From RPQJ01 sp963754535 (lineage in GTDB: Bacteria > Pseudomonadota > Gammaproteobacteria > Steroidobacterales > Steroidobacteraceae), in NCBI GenBank assembly GCA_963754535.1, contig CAVWGG010000040.1, positions 35,402-99,401 of the forward strand: 64,000 nucleotides of DNA, written 5' to 3'. The notes beneath the pieces were generated by a model. It was not told where the DNA came from, ran no database searches, and saw nothing but the letters and a program-made list of their open reading frames with translations. Below are positions 17,078 to 26,268 of this stretch, piece by piece (positions within the stretch are counted from its first letter, which is position 1; every line of letters begins with the position of its first letter). Made by a program: the position numbers and the translations under genes.

Positions 17078-18937
17078 TTGGCCACGGAATCTGCAGGCAT
17101 CGGTCTCGGTCATGCGGTCGTCCTGCTGGCGGCGGCCGTCATCGCGGTGCCGCTGTTTCGCAAGCTTGGCCTCGGCGCCGTCCTGGGCTACCTCTGCGCC
17201 GGACTGCTCATCGGCCCCTTCGGGCTCGCGTTCTTCCACGACCCCCGGGCCATCCTGCACGTCGCCGAACTCGGCGTCGTGCTGTTCCTGTTCCTGATCG
17301 GGCTCGAGATGCGGCCCACCAAGCTGTGGGCGCTGCGCAAGGAAATCTTCGGGCTCGGGCTGACGCAGGTACTCGTCTGCGGCACGCTGCTGTCCGGCGT
17401 CGGTCTCGCTTTCGGCTGGCCGCCTGCAGTGGCCGTGATCGGCGCGATGGGGTTCGTGCTGTCGTCGACCGCGGTGATCATGAAGATGCTCGACGAACGC
17501 GGACAGACGGCTTCGCCTGCGGGCCAGCGCGCCGTGTCCATCCTGTTGCTCGAAGATCTCTCGATCATCCCGTTGCTGGCGCTGGTCGCGTTCCTCGCCC
17601 TGGCGCATGGAACCGACGTGGAGTCATCGCGACCCGCCTGGATGTCGGTGCTGATTGCGCTCGGTGCGCTGGGCGGTCTGCTGGCGGCGGGGCGCTGGGC
17701 GATCAACCCATTGTTCAGGATCGTCGCGGCGCTCGGCGGCCGGGACGTGATGACCGCTGCGGCGCTGCTGGTCGTGCTCGGCGCCGCGCTGTTCATGCAG
17801 TGGGGCGGCCTGTCGATGGCGATGGGCGCATTCATCGCCGGCGTGCTGCTGTCCGAATCAACTTTCCGGCACCAGCTCGAGGCCGACATCGAGCCGTTCC
17901 GCGGCATCCTGCTCGGATTGTTCTTTCTCTCGGTGGGCATGTCGCTCGACCTCGGCGTGGTCGCGTCCGATTGGCAGGTCGTTGCAGCCGGCGTCGCCGC
18001 ATTCATGGCCGTGAAGGCGCTGGGAATCTATGGCGTCGCACGGGCCTTCGGTGCGGACCACCGCGAGGCCCTGCAGCGCTCGGCCTTGTTTGCGCAAGGC
18101 GGCGAATTCGCCTTCGTGCTGTATGCCGCTGCGCTGGCGGCAGGTGTCTTCGACTCGCGTGCCGGTGCCGTGATGTCGGCCATCGTGATCCTGTCGATGG
18201 CGTTCACGCCGATCGTGGTGCTGTTGCTCGACCGCTTCCTGCCGCAACCTGCCGTCTCGATGCAGGGCATCGAGGAGCCGCCGTGCCTGACCGGTCGCGT
18301 GCTGATCATCGGCTTCGGCCGGTTCGGCCAGGTGGTGAGCCAGCCGCTGCTGGCGCGCGACGTGGACATCTCGATCATCGATGCCGACGTCGACATGATC
18401 CGCGCTGCCGGCAACTTCGGCTTCAAGGTCTACTACGGGGATGGCGCCCGGCTCGACGTCCTGCGCACGTCGGGCGCGGGCAAGGCCGACGCGATCCTGG
18501 TCTGCATCGACAAGCCGGAGCTCGCCGATCGCATCGTCGAGCTGGCGAAACACGAGTTTCCGCAGGCGCGACTGTACGTGCGTTCGTTCGACCGCGGTCA
18601 CACGCTGCGGCTCATCCAGGCCGGCGTCGAGTACCAGGTGCGCGAGACGTTCGAGTCAGCGATGGCCTTCGGCGAGAACGTGCTCGAGGGACTCGGTTAC
18701 GAGCCCGAGGAGATCGCGGAAACGCTCGCAGACGTACGCCAGCGTGACGCGGACCGCCTGGGGCTGCAGTTGATCGGTGGTATCACCGCGGGCCGCTCGC
18801 TCATGCGCAACAACCAGACGACACCGGAACCCGCACCGTTGACGCGACCGAAGCATGAGGCGCGCGCGCTGAATCCGGAGGCAACCGAGGTGGTGGCGCA
18901 GGGCGGCGATTCCGGGCGCCCCGTGCGCGGCGACTAG
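17078..18937 (+). CDS. Glutathione-regulated-type K+/H+ antiporter (KefB/KefC family)
   Basis: 619 residues if begun at TTG 17078. About twelve membrane helices of the CPA2 Na/K-H exchanger fold (to about 375) are followed by a TrkA-N/RCK domain with Rossmann motif VLIIGFGRFGQVV and a disordered C-terminal tail. The TTG start is preferred because AGGAGG (17067-17072) lies 5 bases upstream and the first helix follows directly; ATG 17057 in the same frame has no ribosome site. Expected to export K+ in exchange for protons under electrophile stress. No KefF/KefG-like partner is adjacent. Its stop overlaps the convergent terC stop by 4 bp. Confidence 0.92.
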   Translation: MATESAGIGLGHAVVLLAAAVIAVPLFRKLGLGAVLGYLCAGLLIGPFGLAFFHDPRAILHVAELGVVLFLFLIGLEMRPTKLWALRKEIFGLGLTQVLVCGTLLSGVGLAFGWPPAVAVIGAMGFVLSSTAVIMKMLDERGQTASPAGQRAVSILLLEDLSIIPLLALVAFLALAHGTDVESSRPAWMSVLIALGALGGLLAAGRWAINPLFRIVAALGGRDVMTAAALLVVLGAALFMQWGGLSMAMGAFIAGVLLSESTFRHQLEADIEPFRGILLGLFFLSVGMSLDLGVVASDWQVVAAGVAAFMAVKALGIYGVARAFGADHREALQRSALFAQGGEFAFVLYAAALAAGVFDSRAGAVMSAIVILSMAFTPIVVLLLDRFLPQPAVSMQGIEEPPCLTGRVLIIGFGRFGQVVSQPLLARDVDISIIDADVDMIRAAGNFGFKVYYGDGARLDVLRTSGAGKADAILVCIDKPELADRIVELAKHEFPQARLYVRSFDRGHTLRLIQAGVEYQVRETFESAMAFGENVLEGLGYEPEEIAETLADVRQRDADRLGLQLIGGITAGRSLMRNNQTTPEPAPLTRPKHEARALNPEATEVVAQGGDSGRPVRGD

Positions 18938-19944
18938 TCGCGCGGCTCCAGCTCGTCTTCCTTCTTCGCAGCGAAGGGGTAGGCGCTTTGCGTCGCGCCT
19001 TTCTTCGGCGGAATTTTGAGCGACAGGAACATCGTGAGGGCCAGCACGACGACGGTGAACCCCAGCGACCACGACACCGGGATCTTGTAGACGTCCATCA
19101 GCAGCATCTTCGTGCCGATGAACACGAGCACGATCGCGAGGCCGTAGGAGAGCAGGTGGAAGCGCTCATGCATGCCGGCGAGCAGGAAGTACATCGCGCG
19201 CAGGCCGAGAATCGCGAAGACGTTCGACGTCAGCACGATGAACGGGTCCATCGTGATCGCAAAGATGGCCGGGATCGAGTCGACGGCAAAGACGATGTCG
19301 ACGATGCCGATCAGCAGGATCACCACGAACAGCGGCGTGGCCAGCCTGACGCCGTTCTGCACCGTGAAGAACCTTTCGCCGTCGTAGGTCGGCGAGATCT
19401 TCATGTGCCGCCGGATCCACTTGAGCGCCGGGTTGGCCTCCAGGTCGGGTTCCTGGCCAGTGGCCAGCCACATCTTCACGCCGGTGAAGACGAGGAACGC
19501 GCCGAAGAAATAGAGGATCCAGTGGAACTGCGCGATGAGCCACGCGCCGACGAGGATCATGATGGCCCGCAGGACGAGCGCGCCCAGGATGCCGAACATC
19601 AGCACGCGCTTCTGGTATTCCGTCGGCACCGCGAAATACGTGAACACGAGCAGGAACACGAAGATGTTGTCGACGGCCAGCGCTTTCTCGACCAGGTAGC
19701 CCGTCACGAACTCGAGCGCCTTGGCGTCCGCGGCCGGATTGCCGTCGAGTCCGCCGAGGTACCACCAGAGCCAGCCGACGAAGGCGAACGAGACCGCGAC
19801 CCAGATCAGCGACCAGACCGCCGCTTCCTTCATCGTGACCTTGTGGGCTCCCTGCTTCTCCATCGCGAAGAAGTCGACCGCCAGCGCAACCAGCACGAAG
19901 CCTACGAACAGGGTCCACATCAACGGCGTGCCAGTGCTCATCAT
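18934..19944 (-). CDS. TerC/Alx family integral membrane protein
   Basis: 336 residues, multiple helices, with the family's acidic intramembrane signatures EKALAVDNIFVFLLVF and DIVFAVDSIPAIFAIT; these Asp residues are thought to coordinate metal. TerC/Alx proteins handle manganese export and are linked to tellurite and alkaline stress. Start is ATG 19944 or the adjacent ATG 19941, after a GAAGGA sequence; the longer frame upstream is unlikely coding. The region 19945-20159 to the divergent HAD gene is a promoter gap without other genes. Confidence 0.92.
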   Translation of the reverse strand: MMSTGTPLMWTLFVGFVLVALAVDFFAMEKQGAHKVTMKEAAVWSLIWVAVSFAFVGWLWWYLGGLDGNPAADAKALEFVTGYLVEKALAVDNIFVFLLVFTYFAVPTEYQKRVLMFGILGALVLRAIMILVGAWLIAQFHWILYFFGAFLVFTGVKMWLATGQEPDLEANPALKWIRRHMKISPTYDGERFFTVQNGVRLATPLFVVILLIGIVDIVFAVDSIPAIFAITMDPFIVLTSNVFAILGLRAMYFLLAGMHERFHLLSYGLAIVLVFIGTKMLLMDVYKIPVSWSLGFTVVVLALTMFLSLKIPPKKGATQSAYPFAAKKEDELEPRD

Positions 19945-20159
19945 CGCGATGCGTTCCTTCGGGTCCTGTTCATGCGGGGGGGCAGCGTACACGCTGAAAG
20001 TCCGGGTCGAACAATACCATTCGCAACCCGCCCGCCTGCGGATCCATGCGCGGGGTGCATGGCCTTCATGCCGCCGGTTGATTTGTGTCGCCAGCGAGCC
20101 TGTGGCTAGCTGCGGCCTGTCGGTGCCCTCGGCGCCGCAGGAAACAACAGGAACCCAAA

Positions 20160-21146
20160 GTGCCGAAGTCGCTCCGTCCCGCGCGCCCGTTCTTGCCCGC
20201 TTTCGCCGCCTGCCTGCTTGCGATGGCAACCACCTGCGTCCAGGCGGCGACCGATCCGCTGCCGTCGTGGAACGAAGGCGCGGTCAAGGCGCGCATTGTC
20301 GCATTCGTGCAAGCCGTGACCGATCCCACGGGCAGGGACTACGTCGCGCCAGCGGCCCGCGTCGCTGTGTTCGACAACGACGGCACGCTCTGGACCGAGC
20401 AGCCGGTCTACTTCCAGGCGTTTTTCGCCATGGACACGGTGAAGGCCATGGCGGCGAAGGATCCGGCCCTCGCGTCGAATCCGGCGATCGCTGCGGCGGC
20501 CAAGGGCGACCTGAAGGCGCTCGGCGAGGTGATCGCGATTACGCATGCGAACACGACCAGCGACGAATTCGCCGAACGGGTTCGCCAGTGGACGAAGACC
20601 GCGCAGCATCCGACGCTGCATCGGCGCTACACCGAACTCACGTACCAGCCGATGCGCGAACTGCTGGACTACCTCGAAGCCAACGGCTTCGCGACCTGGA
20701 TCGTGTCGGGTGGTGGCATCGAGTTCATGCGCGCGTTCTCGCAGGAGGTCTATGGCATCCCGCCCGAGCGCGTCATCGGGTCCAGCATCAAGACCAGGTA
20801 CGAGGTGCGCGACGGCGTGCCCGTCATCGTCCGCCTGCCGGAACTCGACTTTTTCGACGACAAGGACGGCAAGCCCGTCGGCATCCACAAGGCCATCGGC
20901 AAGCGGCCGATCGCCGCATTCGGTAATTCCGACGGTGACTTCCAGATGCTCGAGTGGACCACCTCCGGACCAGGCCCCCGCCTCGGCATGATCGTCCACC
21001 ATGACGACGCGGCTCGCGAGTTTGCGTACGACCGCGGCAGTCGCATCGGCAATCTCGAGCGCGGCCTCGACGAGGCAGGCGCCCGAGGATGGTCGCTGAT
21101 CAGCGTCAAGAACGACTGGAAGGCCGTGTACACGCCGGAGCAGTAG
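20160..21146 (+). CDS. Secreted HAD-superfamily phosphatase
   Basis: 328 residues from GTG 20160, which follows AACAGGAACCCAAA with AGGA properly spaced. A signal peptide (PAFAACLLAMATTCVQAA) precedes the HAD fold: motif I DNDGTLW, motif II as IVSGGG, and motif III/IV as FGNSDGDFQML. The fold is that of phosphoserine-phosphatase-like enzymes; with a signal peptide it would act in the periplasm. The substrate cannot be told from sequence. The frame extends upstream to 20085, but those residues are Arg-rich and not signal-like. Confidence 0.85.
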   Translation: MPKSLRPARPFLPAFAACLLAMATTCVQAATDPLPSWNEGAVKARIVAFVQAVTDPTGRDYVAPAARVAVFDNDGTLWTEQPVYFQAFFAMDTVKAMAAKDPALASNPAIAAAAKGDLKALGEVIAITHANTTSDEFAERVRQWTKTAQHPTLHRRYTELTYQPMRELLDYLEANGFATWIVSGGGIEFMRAFSQEVYGIPPERVIGSSIKTRYEVRDGVPVIVRLPELDFFDDKDGKPVGIHKAIGKRPIAAFGNSDGDFQMLEWTTSGPGPRLGMIVHHDDAAREFAYDRGSRIGNLERGLDEAGARGWSLISVKNDWKAVYTPEQ

Positions 21147-21299
21147 CGTTTGCCCGGGGGCGCGAGTCTCGGGTGATAATGCCGCGGACGACAGTTCACC
21201 GGGGATCGCGAATACATGGCAGCCGACAGTGCCCGAATGCTCCGCGGCCGAAGCGATCTATTTTCATTGACAGCGAACCGACGCTCGAGAACGCATCGA

Positions 21300-22844
21300 A
21301 TGACTACGCGCACGACCCTTCGTCCCGTTGCCGTCCTGTTCGCCGTGCTGATTGCGGGGTGCTCGTCACTCGCACCCCGGCCGGAGCTGCCGGCGCAGCA
21401 GGCCGTGCCGGTCGCCCAGGGAACTGCGCTCGACGAGCTCCTGGCCAGCGTCGAGGCGGCGCATCCCGGCCAGTCCGGTTTTCGCCTCGTGCGCGAAGGA
21501 CCCGAAGCGTTCGCCATTCGCGCGCGCACGGCGAAAGTCGCTGGCCGCAGTCTCGACGTGCAGACCTACATCTGGCACGACGATGCAACGGGCTCCTACC
21601 TCGCTTACAGCGCGCTTGAAGCTGCCGACCGTGGCGTGAAGGTGCGGCTGCTCGTCGACGACATGGATGCCCGCAGCAAGAACTACCAGTTCGCGGCGCT
21701 CGACGCGCACCCGAACATCGAAGTCCGCATGTTCAACCCGTTCGGATCGCGCACCGGCGCCCTGCGGTTCGCGTTCGAGGCCATGGGCAGTTTCAGCCGC
21801 ATCAACCGGCGCATGCACAACAAGACCTGGATCGCCGACAACCGCATCGCAATCGTCGGTGGCCGCAACCTGGGAAATGAGTACTTCGGCGCGAGCAAGG
21901 AGGTCAATTTCGTCGACCTGGACTTCGCGATGGTGGGCCCGATCGTGCGCGATGCGTCGGCTTCCTTCGACCGCTACTGGAACTCTCCGGCGGCGTACCC
22001 CATTGCGCTGCTGGCGCCCGATGACGTCACGACTGCAGCGCTCGATGCACTGCGACAATCGGCTGCGTCACGACTGGTCGCCGCACAGAACCATCCATTT
22101 GCGGTGGAACTGCGCAACAGTGATGCGATCCAGCGCCTGGTGGCTGGCGATTGGCCCATGCACTGGACCACGCAGTACCGCTTCGTCGCTGACGATCCGG
22201 CGAAAGCGATGGGCAAGGCCGGTGGCCTCGGCGGATCGGACGTGCTGGCAGTGCTGGCGCCGGGCCTGAAAAGCGCGACGCAGCAGATTACCGTGATCTC
22301 CCCGTACTTCGTTCCCGGCAAGGGCGGCACCGAGTACCTCGTCGACCGGGTGAGCAGCGGCGTCGGTGTGCGTGTACTCACCAATTCGCTGGCCGCCAAC
22401 GACGTCGCGATGGTGTACGGCGGTTATGCGAAGGCGCGGCCCGACCTGCTCGCCGGTGGAGTGAAACTCTGGGAATTGAAGCCCCTGTCCGGATCTGCTT
22501 CAAAGCAGAGCATGTTCGGTTCGTCAGGCGCGAGCCTCCACACCAAGGCGCTCGCTCGCGACTCCACGCGTGTGTTCGTGGGCAGTTACAACCTGGATCC
22601 GCGTTCGACTTCGCTCAACTGCGAGCAGGGCGTGTTCGTGGAGGAGCCGGTCATCGCCGCGCAACTCGAGACGTTGTTCGACCAGGAATCGACGGGTGAA
22701 CGGGCATGGTCGGTCACGCTCGAGAACGGCAAGCTGCGCTGGACGGACGGCACGCGCACGTACGACTCGTCGCCGGAAGCCTCGGCCGGCCAGAAATTCC
22801 AGGCCTGGCTCGCCAAGGTGCTGCCGCTGGACTCGCAGCTCTAG
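21300..22844 (+). CDS. Phospholipase D-family lipoprotein (ClsC/YmdC-like)
   Basis: 514 residues. The N-terminus is a lipoprotein signal with lipobox LIAGC then SSL. Two complete HKD catalytic motifs are visible: HNKTWIADNRIAIVGGRN (about 200) and HTKALARDSTRVFVGSYN (about 415), so the protein is likely an active phosphatidyltransferase or phospholipase. It resembles ClsC-type cardiolipin synthase. ATG 21300 is chosen because the signal starts there; the frame is open 84 bases earlier. It is followed 13 bp later by phhA on the same strand. Confidence 0.88.
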   Translation: MTTRTTLRPVAVLFAVLIAGCSSLAPRPELPAQQAVPVAQGTALDELLASVEAAHPGQSGFRLVREGPEAFAIRARTAKVAGRSLDVQTYIWHDDATGSYLAYSALEAADRGVKVRLLVDDMDARSKNYQFAALDAHPNIEVRMFNPFGSRTGALRFAFEAMGSFSRINRRMHNKTWIADNRIAIVGGRNLGNEYFGASKEVNFVDLDFAMVGPIVRDASASFDRYWNSPAAYPIALLAPDDVTTAALDALRQSAASRLVAAQNHPFAVELRNSDAIQRLVAGDWPMHWTTQYRFVADDPAKAMGKAGGLGGSDVLAVLAPGLKSATQQITVISPYFVPGKGGTEYLVDRVSSGVGVRVLTNSLAANDVAMVYGGYAKARPDLLAGGVKLWELKPLSGSASKQSMFGSSGASLHTKALARDSTRVFVGSYNLDPRSTSLNCEQGVFVEEPVIAAQLETLFDQESTGERAWSVTLENGKLRWTDGTRTYDSSPEASAGQKFQAWLAKVLPLDSQL

Positions 22845-22857
22845 AACGGCACGTCCG

Positions 22858-23835
22858 ATGGAAAAGTCGCATCCCATGCGCGACCATGTGGCCATGCACA
22901 AGCCCGACCCGTCCCCGTCGTTCGACTATTCGCGCATTCCCGAGATGCCGGCGTCCGTCTTCGTCGCGCCGCTGAAGAAGCCGGCGGGATTGAACGATGA
23001 CTGGCTGGAGCCGGCACAGCGCAAATACGGCATCGACGAGCACCGGACCTGGGACGAGTTGTACCAGCGCCAGATCGAGCTGATGCCCGGGCATGCCTGC
23101 CGCGAGTTCATGCTCGGCCTCGAGCGTCTCGACCTCGGCCGCGGTGGCGTGCCGGACTTCAACGAGATGAGCGAGGAACTGCGCAGCCTCACCGGCTGGA
23201 GCGTCGTGCCGGTGCCGATGCTGATCCCCGACCACGTTTTCTATTACCACCTCGCCAATCGGCGCTTCCCTGCCGGCAATTTCATCCGCTCGCGCGAGCA
23301 GTTCGATTACATCCAGGAACCCGACGTCTTCCACGACGTGTTCGGGCACGTTCCGTTGCTGACGGACCCGATCTTCGCGAGCTACATGGAGGCGTACGGA
23401 CGCGCGGGCTGGAAAGCGCTCAAGTACAACCGGCTCAAGGCGCTGAGCGCGCTCTACTGGTACACGGTGGAGTTCGGCCTGATCCTCGAGGACGACCAGC
23501 TGCGCATCTACGGCGCGGGGATTCTTTCGGGCCCGACGGAAACGGTGTTCGCGGTCGAGGGGCAGTCGCCGAATCGCATCCACCTCAACGTCGATCGCGT
23601 GATGCGCACCGACTACACGATCTCCGACCTGCAGGCGACGTACTTCGTGATCGAGTCGTTCCGCGAGCTGTTCCACCTGACGGAGCAGCGCGGGTTCGAG
23701 CCGATCTATGAGTCACTCGCGCCTGCGTTCCAGTACGCGAAGACAGCCGCGCTCGACACGGACCACATCTATCACCGCGGCACGCAGGAATACGAGCTGC
23801 GGGGCGGGCGGGGTTCGGGCGCGAAGCCCGTCTGA
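22858..23835 (+). CDS. phhA: Phenylalanine 4-monooxygenase
   Basis: 325 residues. It matches bacterial tetrahydrobiopterin-dependent phenylalanine hydroxylase: ferrous iron ligands HDVFGH (H159, H164) and a Glu in WYTVEFGLI near 204, pterin-site sequence ELFHLTEQRGFEPIY near the C-terminus. It converts Phe to Tyr with O2 and tetrahydropterin. Start ATG 22858 is used; in-frame ATGs at 22876 and 22894 are alternatives. No pterin-4a-carbinolamine dehydratase (phhB) is adjacent. PhhA and the tryptophanase at the right end are the two recognised aromatic amino-acid enzymes here, but they are not linked. Confidence 0.95.
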   Translation: MEKSHPMRDHVAMHKPDPSPSFDYSRIPEMPASVFVAPLKKPAGLNDDWLEPAQRKYGIDEHRTWDELYQRQIELMPGHACREFMLGLERLDLGRGGVPDFNEMSEELRSLTGWSVVPVPMLIPDHVFYYHLANRRFPAGNFIRSREQFDYIQEPDVFHDVFGHVPLLTDPIFASYMEAYGRAGWKALKYNRLKALSALYWYTVEFGLILEDDQLRIYGAGILSGPTETVFAVEGQSPNRIHLNVDRVMRTDYTISDLQATYFVIESFRELFHLTEQRGFEPIYESLAPAFQYAKTAALDTDHIYHRGTQEYELRGGRGSGAKPV

Positions 23836-23847
23836 GCAGCGATCGGC

Positions 23848-24444
23848 TCAACCGATCGGCTGCGAAAGGTACGAAGCTGCGATCGCGATCACTGCGAACA
23901 GCAGCAGGGCCTGTGCTGCGTGCAGGCGTGGATTGAGACTGATGATCCCTGGCAGCAGGATCAGGATCAGCGACACCCGCACACCGCGCGCGCCGGACAA
24001 GTCGAACCTGTGTTCGATGAGGATGTGCGAAAGCGCGCCCGCAACGACGACGCCGAGCAGCAGGCCCTGCGTCCAGCGGGCGTGGCGGAAGTAATAGTCG
24101 CGCATGTCGTGGATGCGGTCGTCTTCGAGGTCCGGCACGGCCAGGTGACTGATCAGGTAGAGCAGGATCGGCGCGCTGAGCAGCAGCAGGGCCTGCAGGA
24201 CCGTCCATGGCGCGTGATCGCGAAAGCGCCAGATCGTGAACCAGCTGACCACGTGGCCGACGAAGGTCAGCGCGATCCAGCCGCTGTGCACCCAGTAGAG
24301 GCGCACGCGGTCGCGTGCCTCGATCATCTGGCCCACGCTGGTCACCAGCAGTGACACGCCGAGGCCCGCGACGATCGCGTACAGGGCCAGCAGGAACTCG
24401 AAAACGGTCACGGGGTGAGTTGCCTGCTTGCCCTGTCCGATCAC
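23848..24444 (-). CDS. Unknown multi-spanning membrane protein
   Basis: 198 residues from GTG 24444 (GTG 24409-24411 is an alternative, 187 residues). About six hydrophobic helices with short loops; a charged cytoplasmic loop (DLEDDRIHDMRDYYFRHARW) is the only soluble stretch. I do not recognise the family. The start is five bases after the stop of the DUF3313 gene, so the two probably form an operon. No catalytic or heme-ligand pattern is evident. Confidence 0.7.
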   Translation of the reverse strand: MIGQGKQATHPVTVFEFLLALYAIVAGLGVSLLVTSVGQMIEARDRVRLYWVHSGWIALTFVGHVVSWFTIWRFRDHAPWTVLQALLLLSAPILLYLISHLAVPDLEDDRIHDMRDYYFRHARWTQGLLLGVVVAGALSHILIEHRFDLSGARGVRVSLILILLPGIISLNPRLHAAQALLLFAVIAIAASYLSQPIG

Positions 24445-24448
24445 ACGC

Positions 24449-25156
24449 TCAGTTGAGCTTCTGGCCCGGGGTCAGCGTTTCCGGCACCGGAGAATGCGCC
24501 TTCAGTTCTTCGAGGCCCTTGCCGGCGATCGAGGCCCACTGGGAAAACAGCGCGCGGAAATCGGCCTGGTTCGTGACCCTTGACGCCGACTGCATGGCGA
24601 CCGACGAACGTGTCTCACGGCGATCGACGACGCGACCGAGCAGGGCGTTCGTCCGCGAGTCCCTGGCCTCCAGGATCAGCGTCGCTTCGCCGGCTTCGGC
24701 CGTGTACGTTTTAACCCGGCCGGCGTCCATCGTGTCCGGCGCGTTGATATAGAGGTTGGCTATGGCGGTCGAGAGGCGCAGCACGTCGGGACCAGGCGCA
24801 GTGACGACCGGGTAGCCGGATTTTTCCAGCGCCTTGGTCCAGACGTCGCTGAAGTTGGACGAGGCGGCCGCCATGATCTTCGCCGCTTGCTCGTCGTCGA
24901 TCTTGCGCGACACCGAGCGGGTGTCGTTCATGTTCTTCTGCCAGTCCTTGCGGAACGCGACTTCGGTCTTGTCCAGCATCACCTTGGTGTACGGGCGGAA
25001 GTCGGCGCCTGGCAGGACATAGACCATGTCCATTCGCTTCGGCTTGATCTGGACCAGGCCGTCCCAGTTGTCAGGTGCATCGGCAGCGCCTGCGATGGCG
25101 CCGAATCCCACGAGGCAGGCCGTTAATGCAGCCGTGAGCCAACGGGTTCCGGTCAT
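24449..25156 (-). CDS. DUF3313 family exported protein
   Basis: 235 residues. Signal peptide ends about AIAGAAD; the body begins LVQIKPKRMDMVYVLPGADFRPYT, the pattern of DUF3313 proteins, most of which are lipoproteins of unknown function. No lipobox Cys is suitably placed here, so it is probably a soluble periplasmic protein. ATG 25156 is preferred over ATG 25162 because AAGGAG lies 6 bases upstream of the former and directly abuts the latter. First gene of a likely two-gene operon with the membrane protein. Confidence 0.8.
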   Translation of the reverse strand: MTGTRWLTAALTACLVGFGAIAGAADAPDNWDGLVQIKPKRMDMVYVLPGADFRPYTKVMLDKTEVAFRKDWQKNMNDTRSVSRKIDDEQAAKIMAAASSNFSDVWTKALEKSGYPVVTAPGPDVLRLSTAIANLYINAPDTMDAGRVKTYTAEAGEATLILEARDSRTNALLGRVVDRRETRSSVAMQSASRVTNQADFRALFSQWASIAGKGLEELKAHSPVPETLTPGQKLN

Positions 25157-25377
25157 GGGCATCTCCTTGTTGTTCGAGGCAGGAAACAATCTTACCGCCG
25201 AAGCAGCCGCTATGAGGCCCCCTGAATCCAGCGGCGCGTGGTCAGCGTCCTTCGGTAGACTTCAGGGCCGCCAAGTCCGGTGGCCGTCTCCCCGGGCTCG
25301 CACTTCGAGTCATCCGTGCGTTGGGGAGAGTCGTTGCAGCTCCGTCGGATTCCCCGCGGGCCGTCGGTGCCGCTACC

Positions 25378-26247
25378 TTGACCGCGCGCCTGCATCGCCT
25401 GGCCTGCGTGCTGGTGCTGTTCGTCGCGTTCGTGGCGCCGGCATTGGCCGATGAATTTCGCCCGGCTCACCTCCAGCTCAAGCAGATCGACGCCGCGACG
25501 TACGACGTGCTCTGGCGAGTCCCGGCACTCGATGCGAACACGACGTTGCGATTGCAGCCGGTTTTTCCGGACGGTACGCAGGAGCTGACGGAACGCAGTC
25601 GCAGCTATGCGAGCAATGCCGCCGTACTGCGCTGGCGCATCCGGGTGGACGGGGGCATGACCGGTAAAGCGGTCGAATTTCCACAGCTTCAGGGGAGTCG
25701 TGTGGACGTGCTGGTGCGACTGGAGCGCGCCGATGGCACCGAGCAACTGGGTCGGGTGCTGCCGGTGGATCCGCGCTTCAGGGTGACGTCGAGTCCCGGG
25801 CACCTGGAGGTGGTCAAGACCTACACCGTGCTCGGCATCGGCCACATCCTGCTCGGCTTCGATCACCTGCTGTTCGTGCTCGCCCTGTTGCTGATCGTCG
25901 ACGGTACGCGACGCTTGATCGCAACCATCACGGCATTCACGATCGCGCACAGCATTACGCTCGCGCTGGCATCGCTCGGCGTGCTGCACGTGCTGGGATT
26001 CGCGAGCGCGCTTGCCGAAGTCGGCCTGCCACCGAATTCAATTCCGCTCGCACTTCTGTTCTTCAACGTCGGGGTGGAGATCGGGCAGTTGATCTTCATC
26101 GCCGCCGCGTTGCTGCTGATCGCGGCCGGCACTCGAATGGCGGCATCGATACGGTGTCGCAGCCCGTCATGGTTCTGGCGCGTGCCGCCCTATGCCATCG
26201 GCGGGATGGCGAGCTACTGGGTGTTCGAGCGCGTCGCCGGGTTCTAG
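25378..26247 (+). CDS. HupE/UreJ-like membrane protein with exported N-terminal domain
   Basis: 289 residues from TTG 25378; the frame is open to TTG 25321 and the true start is uncertain. Signal peptide (CVLVLFVAFVAPALA), then a beta-rich extracytoplasmic domain to about 135, then a C-terminal membrane domain with the HupE/UreJ signature GIGHILLGFDHLLFVLALLL and TAFTIAHSITLALA. HupE/UreJ proteins are nickel or cobalt permease-like, but no hydrogenase or urease gene is near, and this longer subfamily has no assigned substrate. The gap 25157-25377 separates it from the divergent DUF3313 gene. Confidence 0.8.
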   Translation: MTARLHRLACVLVLFVAFVAPALADEFRPAHLQLKQIDAATYDVLWRVPALDANTTLRLQPVFPDGTQELTERSRSYASNAAVLRWRIRVDGGMTGKAVEFPQLQGSRVDVLVRLERADGTEQLGRVLPVDPRFRVTSSPGHLEVVKTYTVLGIGHILLGFDHLLFVLALLLIVDGTRRLIATITAFTIAHSITLALASLGVLHVLGFASALAEVGLPPNSIPLALLFFNVGVEIGQLIFIAAALLLIAAGTRMAASIRCRSPSWFWRVPPYAIGGMASYWVFERVAGF

Positions 26248-26268
26248 CGCGCGTAACGCGGCATTTTG